In this document: piece by piece, positions 1-8,005 of the stretch
Position numbering within the stretch: position 1 is the first letter of the stretch
How the letters are laid out: every line of letters begins with the position of its first letter
Source of the DNA: Rhodanobacter sp. OK091
GTDB lineage: Bacteria > Pseudomonadota > Gammaproteobacteria > Xanthomonadales > Rhodanobacteraceae
Direction: 5' to 3'
Assembly (NCBI RefSeq): GCF_900142825.1
Contig: NZ_FRCH01000001.1
Location: forward strand, 1,364,001 to 1,428,000
Length of the DNA: 64,000 nt
The notes under the pieces: model-generated
What the model was told of the DNA's origin: nothing
What the model saw: only the letters and a program-made list of their open reading frames with translations
The model's database searches: none
Position numbers and translations under genes: made by a program

Positions 1-33
1 CAGGCTGATCGGAATGAAGTCGCCGAAATTCAT
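1..33 (-). CDS. 5' end of a truncated gene (first 11 codons only)
   Basis: The complement of these bases reads ATG followed by codons for MNFGDFIPISL and runs off the window edge. A strong ribosome-binding sequence (AAGGAGAACCCC) precedes the ATG at the right spacing, which is why I call a gene. The gene is divergent from the ECF sigma factor and shares its promoter region of about 120 bases. The start of a small membrane protein is a plausible reading, but with 11 residues the family cannot be decided. Confidence 0.5.
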   Translation of the reverse strand, partial: MNFGDFIPISL

Positions 34-155
34 GGGGTTCTCCTTGGGAATGATGGCGGAATGACTGATTGTCGGGGCAAGAGATACAGCCAACCCTACG
101 GCGGTTGCAGCGAAACGCTTGCAACCGTTGCCGGCATGCGCGTATCCCTTGCGCC

Positions 156-734
156 ATGGATGACATCCGCAGCAGCCCTGACCGCGATCTGGTCGACGCC
201 GTGCTGGCCAATCGGCCGGGGGGGTTCGAGCGCCTGATCCGCGAGTATCAGGGGCTGTGCTGGCACATCATCCAGCGCATGGTGCGCAACCCGGAGGACG
301 CGCGCGAGCTGTGCCAGGACACCTTTCTGCGCGTGCATCAGTGCCTGCATCAATACCGCTACGAGAGCGCGTTGAAATCGTGGATCGGGCGCGTGGCCTA
401 TACCATCGCGTTGCGTCATCTGCAGCACAAACGCATCCCGCTGGTCGAGCACGGTGACGCGGATGACTACGCATTGGTGGAGAACATCGGCGACGGCTTC
501 GATCTGGAAGCGGCCTGCGCGGACGAGGAGGCGGTGCAGCACCTGCACGCGGCGATCGAATCGCTGCCGCCGTTGCAACGCACCCTGCTGACACTGTATT
601 ACCTCGAGGAAACCTCGATTCCGGAGATTGCCAGGATCACCGGACTGGCCAGCGGTACCATCAAAAGTCACTTGTTCCGCTCGCGGCTGCGCCTGCGCGG
701 CGCGCTCGAAACGCGGACAGGAGTTGCGGCATGA
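156..734 (+). CDS. ECF-type RNA polymerase sigma-70 family sigma factor
   Basis: This 192-residue protein should direct RNA polymerase to a specific stress or envelope regulon. Sigma region 2 lies near residues 20-90, with the core-binding helix around 'NPEDARELCQDTFLRVH'. Region 4 lies near 130-185, with the helix-turn-helix around 'IPEIARITGLASGTIKSH'. An in-frame TTG at 69 would add 29 residues rich in Arg and Cys that fit no sigma-factor N-terminus, so I prefer the ATG at 156. The stop codon overlaps the next gene by four bases (ATGA), which implies translational coupling, as is usual for ECF sigma/anti-sigma pairs. The family is certain; the signal and regulon are unknown. Confidence 0.93.
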   Translation: MDDIRSSPDRDLVDAVLANRPGGFERLIREYQGLCWHIIQRMVRNPEDARELCQDTFLRVHQCLHQYRYESALKSWIGRVAYTIALRHLQHKRIPLVEHGDADDYALVENIGDGFDLEAACADEEAVQHLHAAIESLPPLQRTLLTLYYLEETSIPEIARITGLASGTIKSHLFRSRLRLRGALETRTGVAA

Positions 735-1186
735 ATCAGCACATCGACGACATTCCTCCCTTCGGCGACGCGAGCCACGAACGCGAATGGCTGGCGCAGG
801 AAAGCGCGATGCGGCGCGAGCGCCTGCATCTCGATCCCGCCGGCGACGATGCACGTGGCCGACGCTATCGCCTGCTTGCGCGCGCCTTGCGCGAGCCACT
901 GCAGGACAGCTTGCCGGCCGACTTCGCAGCGCGCGTGGCCGCCCGCGCCGCTGCCGCACCCGCGTCCGCCTTGCGTTTCGAATTCGTGCTGATGACGGCG
1001 CTCGCCACCGTGCTGGCGATCGCCGCGGGTGTCGTCACTACCATTTACGGGAGCGAGTGGCTGCCGTCATTCCGCGCGATCCTGCCCACACCGCAAGCGC
1101 CGGCAGGTCGCTGGCTGCTGGCGTTTGCCGGCTGCCTGGGCATGTCCTGGCTGCTGGGGCAATGGCAAAGGCGCGGACACGGTTGA
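731..1186 (+). CDS. Small membrane protein, putative anti-sigma partner
   Basis: This 151-residue protein has an Arg/Glu/Asp-rich cytoplasmic N-terminal half (1-80) and two predicted membrane segments, near residues 82-105 and 127-143. It overlaps the upstream ECF sigma gene by four bases. Size, membrane topology and coupling are those of a membrane-bound anti-sigma factor that would hold the sigma factor inactive at the inner membrane. I see no HxxxCxxC zinc anti-sigma motif, so the assignment rests on context and topology. It could instead be an unrelated membrane protein co-expressed with the sigma factor. It ends 14 bases from the convergent dapB gene. Confidence 0.6.
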   Translation: MNQHIDDIPPFGDASHEREWLAQESAMRRERLHLDPAGDDARGRRYRLLARALREPLQDSLPADFAARVAARAAAAPASALRFEFVLMTALATVLAIAAGVVTTIYGSEWLPSFRAILPTPQAPAGRWLLAFAGCLGMSWLLGQWQRRGHG

Positions 1187-1200
1187 CCGCCGATTGCTAC

Positions 1201-2001
1201 CTACAGCTCCAGCACCGCATCCAGTCCGCGATGCAGGCCGACCAGGCCGGACACTTTGCGGATCGCCAGCAGCGCGCCGTCCACGTAGGGTTTCGCGCTG
1301 CTGCCCGCGTTGTGGCGCAGGGTAAGCGTCTGGTCCGGCATGCCGAAAATCGTTTCTACGCCGATGACGAAGCCGGGTAGACGCACCGCGTGCACCTGGG
1401 TTCCGGCCAGCGTGCCGCCGCGCGTCTCGCGCATGCCGACGGTCTGCTCCAGCGGCACCTGCAACTGCGGCTGGCGCACCTTGCCCAGTCGCCCGGCCAG
1501 TTCGCGTACCGTACCGCTGGGCGCATCCGGCTTGCCCGCGGAGGCGTAGTCGATGATCTCCCACTGCGGAATCAGCTTCGCCGCCATCTCGGCAAACTTG
1601 ATCAGCAGCACCGCGGTCAGCGCGAAGTTGCCGCAAGCCAGCACACCGCGCCCGCGTTCGCGCGCGACGGCGTCGATCTGCGCATAGTCCTCGTCGGTGA
1701 GGCCCGAGGTGCCCACCACCACGTGCGCACCGTGTTCCAGCGCGGCGAGGATGTTGGCCTTCGCACTTTCCGGCCGGGTGTATTCGACGAAGACGTCGCA
1801 AGGGTGAGCCAGCGCCTGGGCGGCGTTGGCCGAAAGGCTGACGTCGAGCTTCGGTTCGTCCAGCACGGTGCCAAGCAGTTGCCCTGCATGCCGTCGCGCC
1901 ACCGCAGCAGTCAGTTGCAGATCATCGGCGACAGCGATGCCGCGGGCCAGTTCAGAACCGGCCCAGCCGGTGGCGCCGGCAAGGCATATCTTCAAAGTCA
2001 T
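1201..2001 (-). CDS. dapB: 4-hydroxy-tetrahydrodipicolinate reductase, atypical (DapB family)
   Basis: DapB reduces the product of DapA with NAD(P)H in lysine and diaminopimelate synthesis. The 266-residue protein has the N-terminal Rossmann motif 'GATGWAG' (residues 9-15), the conserved 'VGTSGLT' near 96, and the substrate-binding signature KPDAPSGT at 157-164. The catalytic His pair of the E. coli enzyme (H159/H160, in HHRHKVDAPSGT) is replaced here by Ala153/Ser154, while the catalytic Lys (K157) is kept. It therefore belongs to a His-less DapB subgroup. The gene is not beside carAB, a common dapB neighbour. It could be a second, specialised DapB or a related reductase; I cannot see whether a classical dapB exists elsewhere. 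Confidence 0.85.
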   Translation of the reverse strand: MTLKICLAGATGWAGSELARGIAVADDLQLTAAVARRHAGQLLGTVLDEPKLDVSLSANAAQALAHPCDVFVEYTRPESAKANILAALEHGAHVVVGTSGLTDEDYAQIDAVARERGRGVLACGNFALTAVLLIKFAEMAAKLIPQWEIIDYASAGKPDAPSGTVRELAGRLGKVRQPQLQVPLEQTVGMRETRGGTLAGTQVHAVRLPGFVIGVETIFGMPDQTLTLRHNAGSSAKPYVDGALLAIRKVSGLVGLHRGLDAVLEL

Positions 2002-2123
2002 CGGGCGGGCCTGGATTCATCGACGGAGGAATGACGCAGCGTACGGCGAACGGGCTGCGTCATCCATAGATCCAGAGCATACGATCCGCCCGGCATCAGG
2101 CTTGGTCGATCGGGCCCAGTCGA

Positions 2124-2462
2124 TCAATCGTAGACGTCGTGACAGCGGCGTTCGGTGGTGTAGTAGGCCTTGCTGTCCTGGGCGTTTTTCTGCACGCGGT
2201 TGCCGACATAGCCGCCAGCCACCGCGCCGCCTACCGTCGCCAGGGTCTTGCCCTTGCCGCCACCCACCTGGTGGCCCAGCAGACCGCCCGCGACCGCGCC
2301 AATGCCGGTGCCGATGAGGCGGTGAGTATCCTTTGAGCCGTTGTGCTTGACCTGCACGTTCTCGCAGACCACGCGATGACGTTGCTGCGCCTGCGCCGGC
2401 GCTGCGATCAGCGCAGGCGCGGCCAAGGCAAGCGATGCGATCAGAATCAATGACTTGTTCAT
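2124..2462 (-). CDS. Glycine-zipper 2TM domain envelope protein
   Basis: This 112-residue protein has a cleavable signal peptide (MNKSLILIASLALAAPALIA) ending near residue 25. A glycine-rich double helix follows (residues about 53-90, with repeated GAVAGG/GxxxG spacing, 'GTGIGAVAGGLLGHQVGG' and 'VGGAVAGGYVGNR'). This is the glycine-zipper 2TM domain of the Rickettsia 17-kDa antigen/SlyB type. Such proteins insert into or lie under the outer membrane and contribute to envelope integrity. I chose the ATG at 2462 because it begins directly with a signal peptide; an in-frame start nine codons upstream would precede it. There is no lipobox, and two Cys remain in the mature part. Confidence 0.82.
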   Translation of the reverse strand: MNKSLILIASLALAAPALIAAPAQAQQRHRVVCENVQVKHNGSKDTHRLIGTGIGAVAGGLLGHQVGGGKGKTLATVGGAVAGGYVGNRVQKNAQDSKAYYTTERRCHDVYD

Positions 2463-2654
2463 GGGCTTGCTCCGTCGCGGATGATGCACAGGAATAGCCC
2501 GATGGACGTGACGGCCCGGTCAACCGACCCGTACCGGTGCCGCGTGGGATATCGCGGCGGTTCATGCGCCGAATGGCTCCATTGAACCGCGGCCTCGCGC
2601 GAATCGGGATCGGGTAAGCTCCGCGTTCGCGAATCCACTGCCCGGAGCGATTCC

Positions 2655-3335
2655 ATGCATTTCGAAATACCGAAACAGCCCATGCGCGGCTTCAAGGATT
2701 TCGCCAAGCACTATCTGATGATCGTGCTCAGCATCCTCACCGCGCTGGGGCTGGAGGCGTGGATCGAACATGCCCACCACACGCACGCCGCCGCCTTGGC
2801 CAGCCGCCAGATCACGGCGGAGCTGCGGGCGAATCTGGACGGCGTGCAAAGCTCGTATCGAAGCAATCAGCAGCGGCTCGTCTTGCTGCAACAGCTCGAC
2901 GACACCATCGCGAAAGATGTGCGCGACGGCAAGACCGATGCGGCGATCAACCAGCATATCCAGGCGCTCAAGAACCAGTTCAAGCTCAGTCTCGACTGGC
3001 CGATCTTCGCCAATCAGGCGTGGGACGTCGCCGTGGCCAATCAGTCCGCCACCTGGATGGATCGCGCGGCCTTGAGCGAATATTCGGCTGCGTACAGCAA
3101 GCAGCGCGATGCGGCGAGCTGGATGGCCCAGGACAGCGCACTGTTTCTCAACGCGCCGCTGCTGGCGACGCTGAGCACCCGGATCGACCTGGGGCGCGAG
3201 ATCGACCCCATCGAATTTCTGTCGGTACTGCGCCAGATGATCATCACGTCGGGCGAAACCCAGTCGCATCTGCAGCAGGTCGAGTCGCAATTGAAACAGG
3301 TGCTGCCGGAGGAAGCGGGCCGCAGCAAGAGCTGA
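2655..3335 (+). CDS. Uncharacterised membrane-anchored coiled-coil protein
   Basis: I recognise no named family for this 226-residue protein. It has one hydrophobic segment near residues 20-37 ('YLMIVLSILTALGLEAWIEH') after a short basic cytoplasmic tail. A long, mostly helical, Gln/Ala-rich region follows (40-220) and is probably periplasmic. The architecture resembles small, single-pass hypothetical proteins common in Xanthomonadales. It is transcribed alone and converges on the lpdA operon across the bidirectional terminator at 3396-3425. Confidence 0.7.
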   Translation: MHFEIPKQPMRGFKDFAKHYLMIVLSILTALGLEAWIEHAHHTHAAALASRQITAELRANLDGVQSSYRSNQQRLVLLQQLDDTIAKDVRDGKTDAAINQHIQALKNQFKLSLDWPIFANQAWDVAVANQSATWMDRAALSEYSAAYSKQRDAASWMAQDSALFLNAPLLATLSTRIDLGREIDPIEFLSVLRQMIITSGETQSHLQQVESQLKQVLPEEAGRSKS

Positions 3336-3395
3336 TCGCTGCCCTGCCCTTCATCGCACCGCATCCTGCCATCGCTGAACCAGGGATGGCAGGAT

Positions 3396-3425
3396 AAAAA
3401 AGCCCGGACAGTGTCCGGGCTTTTT
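3396..3425. terminator. Bidirectional intrinsic terminator
   Basis: An A-run, the perfect stem GCCCGGAC/GTCCGGGC with loop AGT, and a T-run together make a symmetric terminator. It lies between the convergent gene ending at 3335 (+) and lpdA ending at 3447 (-), and can serve both. Confidence 0.93.
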
Positions 3426-3446
3426 GCTTGGTCCGCCTGCCTCCGC

Positions 3447-5294
3447 CTACTTCTTCTTCGGCATGTACAAGTCGGTGATCGTGCCCTCGTACACCTCCGC
3501 CGCCATCCCCACCGACTCGCTCAGGGTCGGATGCGGATGGATGGTGAGGCCGATATCGGCCGCCTCGCTGCCCATCTCGATCGCCAGCGCGATTTCGGAA
3601 ATCAGGTCGCCGGCATGCACGCCCACGATGCCGCCGCCGACCACCCGATGGGTGGCTTCGTCGAACAGCAGCTTGGTGAAGCCCTCGGTGCGGTCGATGC
3701 CGATCGCGCGGCCGCTTGCAGCCCACGGGAATTTGCCCACGCCGATCTTCAAGCCCTTTTCCTTCGCCTCGCGCTCGGTCACGCCGACCCAGGCGATTTC
3801 CGGATCGGTATAGGCGACCGACGGAATCACCCGCGCGTCGAAATGGCTCTTGTGGCCGGCGACGACTTCCGCGGCGACCTTCGCCTCATGGGTAGCCTTG
3901 TGCGCCAGCATCGGCTGGCCGACCAGGTCGCCGATCGCGAAGATATGCGGCACGTTGGTGCGCATCTGCGAGTCGACGTTGATGAAGCCACGCTCCGTGA
4001 CGGCGACGCCGGCCTTGTCGGCGCCGATCTTGCCGCCGTTCGGCGAGCGGCCCACCGAGACCAGCACGCGGTCGAACAACGTGGTGGCGGGAATGCTGTC
4101 GCCCTCGTAGCTGACTTCGATGCCTTTCTTGGTGGCCTTGGCCTCGACCACTTTGGTCTTGAGATGAATGCCCTTGAGCCGCTTGCCGATGCGCTGCGCC
4201 AACGGCTTGATGAGGTCGGCATCGGCACCGGGGATCAGCTGGTCCATGAATTCGACCACGGTTACTTCGCTGCCCAGCGCGGCATATACCGTGGCCATTT
4301 CCAGGCCGATGATGCCACCGCCCACGACCAGCAACTTCTTCGGTATGTCCTTCAGCTCCAGCGCGCCGGTGGAGTCGACGATGCGCTCGTCTTCCCACGG
4401 GAACGAAGGCAGCTTCACCGACTGCGAGCCGGCGGCGATGATGGCGTGCTCGAAGCGGATCAGCTTTACGCCGTCCTTCGTATGGACTTCCATTTCATTC
4501 GGCGACACGAAGGCGCCGCTGCCTTCGACCGTGCGCACCTTGCGCTGTTTCGCCATGCCGGCGAGACCGCCGGTGAGCTGACCGACCACCTTGTTCTTGA
4601 AGCCACGCAGCTTGTCGATGTCGATGGCAGGCTTGCCGAACGTAACGCCGTGCGCCGTCATCGCGGCGGCCTCGTCGATCACCGCAGCGGCATGCAGCAG
4701 CGCCTTGGACGGGATGCAACCCACGTTGAGGCAGACACCGCCGAGCGTGGCGTAGCGCTCGACCAATACGGTATCCACGCCCAGGTCAGCCGCGCGGAAC
4801 GCGGCGGTGTAGCCACCGGGGCCGGACCCGAGCACGACCAGTTTGCATTCGATGTCTGCTTTCTTTCCGGACGACACGGCCGCTTGCGGCGCCTTCGCCT
4901 CCTCTCCCTTCTGGGGAGAGGATTGAGGTGAGGGGCTGGTGCTCGCGGGAGACTGTTTGGTTTTGTCCGTTTCGTTGAAACTACCCGGCGAGCTCGTCCC
5001 CTCACTCCTGCCCTCTCCCCGGAGGGGAGAGGGGGACGCGGTGTCGGCTTCGCCGACGGTTTCCAAGATGGCGATCACCACGCCCTCGGAAACCTCATCG
5101 CCGACCTTGAGCTTGAGCTCCTTGATCACGCCGGCGGCGCTGGAGGGAATCTCCATCGTCGCCTTGTCCGACTCCAGCGTGATCAGGCTTTGTTCCTTCG
5201 CTACCGTGTCGCCGACTTTCACCAGCACTTCGATGACCGGCACGTTGTCGTGCCCGCCGATATCCGGGACCTTGATGTCGATGGTGTTGGCCAT
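3447..5294 (-). CDS. lpdA: Dihydrolipoyl dehydrogenase (PDH E3) with N-terminal lipoyl domain
   Basis: E3 reoxidises the dihydrolipoyl arms of E2 and passes electrons to FAD and NAD+. The 615-residue protein starts with a lipoyl domain (residues 1-80; lipoylated Lys44 in '[10 protein letters not shown]'). A linker covers about 81-146, followed by the FAD/NAD disulfide oxidoreductase domain. The dinucleotide motif 'GSGPGGYTAA' begins at 156, the redox cysteines are C188 and C193 in 'CLNVGCIPSK', and the catalytic His-Glu is in 'HPHPTLSE' near the C-terminus. It is the third gene of aceF-mscS-lpdA and ends at a strong terminator. The linker holds residues about 87-131 encoded by two inverted REP-like repeats, with the tell-tale reading 'SPSPLRGEGRSEG'; the reading frame is intact. 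Confidence 0.97.
   Translation of the reverse strand: MANTIDIKVPDIGGHDNVPVIEVLVKVGDTVAKEQSLITLESDKATMEIPSSAAGVIKELKLKVGDEVSEGVVIAILETVGEADTASPSPLRGEGRSEGTSSPGSFNETDKTKQSPASTSPSPQSSPQKGEEAKAPQAAVSSGKKADIECKLVVLGSGPGGYTAAFRAADLGVDTVLVERYATLGGVCLNVGCIPSKALLHAAAVIDEAAAMTAHGVTFGKPAIDIDKLRGFKNKVVGQLTGGLAGMAKQRKVRTVEGSGAFVSPNEMEVHTKDGVKLIRFEHAIIAAGSQSVKLPSFPWEDERIVDSTGALELKDIPKKLLVVGGGIIGLEMATVYAALGSEVTVVEFMDQLIPGADADLIKPLAQRIGKRLKGIHLKTKVVEAKATKKGIEVSYEGDSIPATTLFDRVLVSVGRSPNGGKIGADKAGVAVTERGFINVDSQMRTNVPHIFAIGDLVGQPMLAHKATHEAKVAAEVVAGHKSHFDARVIPSVAYTDPEIAWVGVTEREAKEKGLKIGVGKFPWAASGRAIGIDRTEGFTKLLFDEATHRVVGGGIVGVHAGDLISEIALAIEMGSEAADIGLTIHPHPTLSESVGMAAEVYEGTITDLYMPKKK
4901..5035. repeat. Inverted pair of REP-like palindromes (REPIN) inside lpdA
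   Basis: Unit 1 (4901-4935) is the 8-bp hairpin CCTCTCCC/GGGAGAGG followed by ATTGAGGTGAGGGG. Unit 2 (4998-5033) is the mirror image: CCCCTCAC, five bases, then the 10-bp hairpin CCCTCTCCCC/GGGGAGAGGG. About 62 bases separate them. This head-to-head layout is that of a REPIN, a non-autonomous element of paired REP sequences. It is unusual because it lies within a coding region, in the lipoyl-E3 linker. The full stretch of 135 bases is a multiple of three and keeps the frame open. Confidence 0.8.
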
Positions 5295-5321
5295 GTCGTA
5301 TTTCCTTTGCTGTTGCGGGCG

Positions 5322-6410
5322 TCAGCGAGCCGCGCCCGGTTCTTTGTCGGATGAGGAGCCGCGCCGGTTGACCGACTCCTCGGCAATATCGCGCGCGACG
5401 TCCCGCGCCGCGTCGTTGTCTCTCGTGCCGTCGCCTGTCGCCCCGCCGGCACCGAAGGATTCCACGGGCGTCCGCGGCCCGCGCCCGACCCAGCTCTTCA
5501 CGTGCAGGTCGCGCTGCGGAAACGGAATCTCGATGGCGTATTTTTCCAGTGCCGTATGCAACGCCCAGTAATAGGCCGCGGTGACGGCACCGGGGCGGCG
5601 CGTGGCTTCGGCGTTGAGCCACACCACCAGCTGGAAGTTGAGCGACGAATCGCCAAAACCGGTCAGCCACACCTGCGGCCCTCGCGGACCGTCCAGGCTG
5701 AGCGTGAACGGCACTTCCGCGGCCGCCTCCAGCGCGGCCTTCTTCACCAGTTCCTTGTCGGTGCCATAGGCCACGCCAAAGGGAATTTTCTGCCGCCGCG
5801 CCACTTCGCGCAGCGTCCAGTTCACCACCCGTCCATTCACGAATTCCGAATTCGGCACCAGGATGTCGATGTTGTCGTTGGTCGAAATGCGGGTGGCGCG
5901 GATGTAGATGTCGCGCACATGGCCGTGCACGCCGGAGGCCAGCTCGACGAAATCGCCGACCTTGAGGCTGCGTTCGAACAGAAGGATGAGGCCGGAGACG
6001 AAGTTGTTGAAGATCGCCTGCAGGCCAAAACCCAGACCCACACCCAGCGCGCCGGCGAACACCGTCATCTTCGCCATCGGTATGCCGGCGATGCTCAACG
6101 CCCATAGCGCACCGACAGTCAGCAGCAGGTAGTGAACCAGCCGCTCGACGGTGTAGGCAGACGATTGGTTGATGTTGTCGTGGCTCTGCGCGTAACGATG
6201 CAGCAGCCGTTTGAGCACCGCAGAGACGACCAGGAACAACGCCAGCAGTAGCAAAGCGCCCAGCAGCGAGCCGATCGTGACATTGACGCCGCCGAACCTG
6301 ACGCCCCAGTTCAACCACTCTCCCAGTTCATGGACGCCGCGCTCGACCGCCTGCGGCGCCGGGTCAACCAGGACGCGGGAGCAGCCGAGGCAGGAAGCGG
6401 CGTATGCCAT
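5322..6410 (-). CDS. MscS-family mechanosensitive channel
   Basis: This 362-residue inner-membrane protein should gate in response to membrane tension. Hydrophobic segments lie near residues 45-68, 90-112 and 115-140. The pore helix has the Gly/Ala-rich MscS pattern ('FAGALGVGLGFGLQAIFNNF') and is followed by the beta domain ('LKVGDFVELASGVHGHV', 'VPNSEFVNGRVVNW'). The C-terminal 60 residues are a charged, disordered tail. I start at the ATG at 6410; the open frame runs further upstream only as a shadow of aceF. It sits 11 bases after aceF and 27 bases before lpdA, so it is co-transcribed with pyruvate dehydrogenase genes, an unexpected position for a channel. Confidence 0.93.
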   Translation of the reverse strand: MAYAASCLGCSRVLVDPAPQAVERGVHELGEWLNWGVRFGGVNVTIGSLLGALLLLALFLVVSAVLKRLLHRYAQSHDNINQSSAYTVERLVHYLLLTVGALWALSIAGIPMAKMTVFAGALGVGLGFGLQAIFNNFVSGLILLFERSLKVGDFVELASGVHGHVRDIYIRATRISTNDNIDILVPNSEFVNGRVVNWTLREVARRQKIPFGVAYGTDKELVKKAALEAAAEVPFTLSLDGPRGPQVWLTGFGDSSLNFQLVVWLNAEATRRPGAVTAAYYWALHTALEKYAIEIPFPQRDLHVKSWVGRGPRTPVESFGAGGATGDGTRDNDAARDVARDIAEESVNRRGSSSDKEPGAAR

Positions 6411-6421
6411 CGACCGGCCCG

Positions 6422-7777
6422 TCAGAGCAGCAGGCGGCGGATATCGCCCAGCTGGGCCGCCAGGAACGCGGCGAAGCGCGCGGCCAGCGCGCCGTCGATC
6501 ACGCGATGGTCGTACGACAGCGACAACGGCAGGATCAGCCGGGGCGCGAACTCCTTGCCGTTCCACACCGGCTTCATCGAGGCCTTGGAGACGCCGAGGA
6601 TCGCCACTTCCGGCGCATTGACGATAGGCGTGAAGCCGGTGCCGCCGATACCGCCCAGCGAGGAGATCGAGAAGCAGCCTCCGGACATCTCGGCCGGGCC
6701 CAGTTTCTTGTCCCGCGCCTTTTTCGAGATCTCGCCCAGTTCGCGGGCCAGATTGAGCAGGCCTTTCTTGTCGCAGTCGCGCAGCACCGGCACCACCAGG
6801 CCGTCGGGCGTATCCACCGCGATGCCGATGTGGAAATACTTTTTCAGGATCAGCTTCTCGCCCGACTCGTCCAGCGAGGCGTTGAACTGCGGGAACTGTT
6901 TCAGCGCGGCGACCACCGCTTTGATCTGGAACACCAGCGGAGTGACCTTCAGGTCCTTGTTCTCTTCGCCGAGCTTCTTGCGGAAGGCTTCCAGTTCGGT
7001 GATGTCGGCGTCGTCGTGCTGGGTGACGTGCGGGATCATCGCCCAGTTGCGCGCGAGGTTGGCGCCGGAGATCTTCTGGATGCGTGACAGCGGCTTCTCC
7101 TCGACCTCGCCGAATTTGGCGAAATCGACCTTCGGCCACGGCAGCAGGTTCAAGCCACCGACCGAGGCGGAGGCGCCAGCCACCGGACGCGCACCGGAGG
7201 CGAGCGCGTGCTTCACGTAGGCACCGACGTCTTCGCGCTGGATGCGGCCACCACGGCCGCTGCCCTTCACCTGCTGGATGTCCACGCCCAGCTCACGCGC
7301 AAAGGCGCGAATCGCCGGGCTGGCATACGGTGCGTCGCCGGGCATCACGATACTGGCGTCGAGCGGCGGTCGTGCCGACGGCGGCACGTCGCCCTCCGGC
7401 GCGTTGCCCGGCTGTACGCCCTGGCCGGCGATCGGCGCGGGCCTCTCCTCAACCTTCGGTGTGGCCGGCGCTGTGGGTGCAGGTGCGGCCGCCGGCTTCG
7501 GCGCTTCTTCGGCCTTAGGGGCTGGCGCTGCAGCGGCATCGTCGGCCTCGATCAAGGCAATGATGGCGCCCTCGGAGACTTCATCGCCGACCTTCAGCTT
7601 CAATTCCTTCACCGTGCCGGCGAACGGTGCGGGCACTTCCATGGTGGCCTTGTCCGATTCCAACGTGATCAAGCTCTGTTCTTTCTCGACCCGGTCGCCG
7701 ACCTTGACCAGCACTTCGATGACGGGGACGTCAGCGTGGCCGATATCGGGAACGCGGGCTTCTTTGAGATCGGCCAT
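6422..7777 (-). CDS. aceF: Pyruvate dehydrogenase E2, dihydrolipoamide acetyltransferase
   Basis: E2 moves the acetyl group from the E1 reaction to CoA and forms the core of the complex. The 451-residue protein has a single lipoyl domain (residues 1-78, Lys in '[10 protein letters not shown]') and an Ala/Pro-rich flexible linker. A peripheral subunit-binding domain lies near 150-190 ('[19 protein letters not shown]'), followed by the catalytic acyltransferase domain, with the active-site '[10 protein letters not shown]' near the end. The ATG at 7777 is preceded by AGGAG; the in-frame ATG five codons upstream is less well placed. E. coli AceF has three lipoyl domains, so this is a short form. 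It is the first gene of the operon; its E1 partner aceE is about 26 kb away on the same strand. Confidence 0.97.
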   Translation of the reverse strand: MADLKEARVPDIGHADVPVIEVLVKVGDRVEKEQSLITLESDKATMEVPAPFAGTVKELKLKVGDEVSEGAIIALIEADDAAAAPAPKAEEAPKPAAAPAPTAPATPKVEERPAPIAGQGVQPGNAPEGDVPPSARPPLDASIVMPGDAPYASPAIRAFARELGVDIQQVKGSGRGGRIQREDVGAYVKHALASGARPVAGASASVGGLNLLPWPKVDFAKFGEVEEKPLSRIQKISGANLARNWAMIPHVTQHDDADITELEAFRKKLGEENKDLKVTPLVFQIKAVVAALKQFPQFNASLDESGEKLILKKYFHIGIAVDTPDGLVVPVLRDCDKKGLLNLARELGEISKKARDKKLGPAEMSGGCFSISSLGGIGGTGFTPIVNAPEVAILGVSKASMKPVWNGKEFAPRLILPLSLSYDHRVIDGALAARFAAFLAAQLGDIRRLLL

Positions 7778-8005
7778 GAATGACTCCTGCAAATGGCGAT
7801 GGCGTACCGCTCGGGGATGGCGGTCGCGGACAAGGCTTCAATCATAGCGAAGGCAGGCCCGATCCGTATGCCCAAGCGGGGCAGTTTTCCCGATTCGACG
7901 CCAACCATGCGCATGCGTATGCATGACCTTGAGCGCACGCACGGCCCCGATCCATGCCGTAACCTGATTCTCGAGACCATGCCGCGTGCGGCACAGGAAG
8001 CAAGC

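Noticed and set aside
4901-5035. Possible frameshift or pseudogene in lpdA because of repeat-like sequence
   Set aside because: The frame is open from lipoyl to E3 domain and all catalytic residues are present, so the repeat is an in-frame insert.
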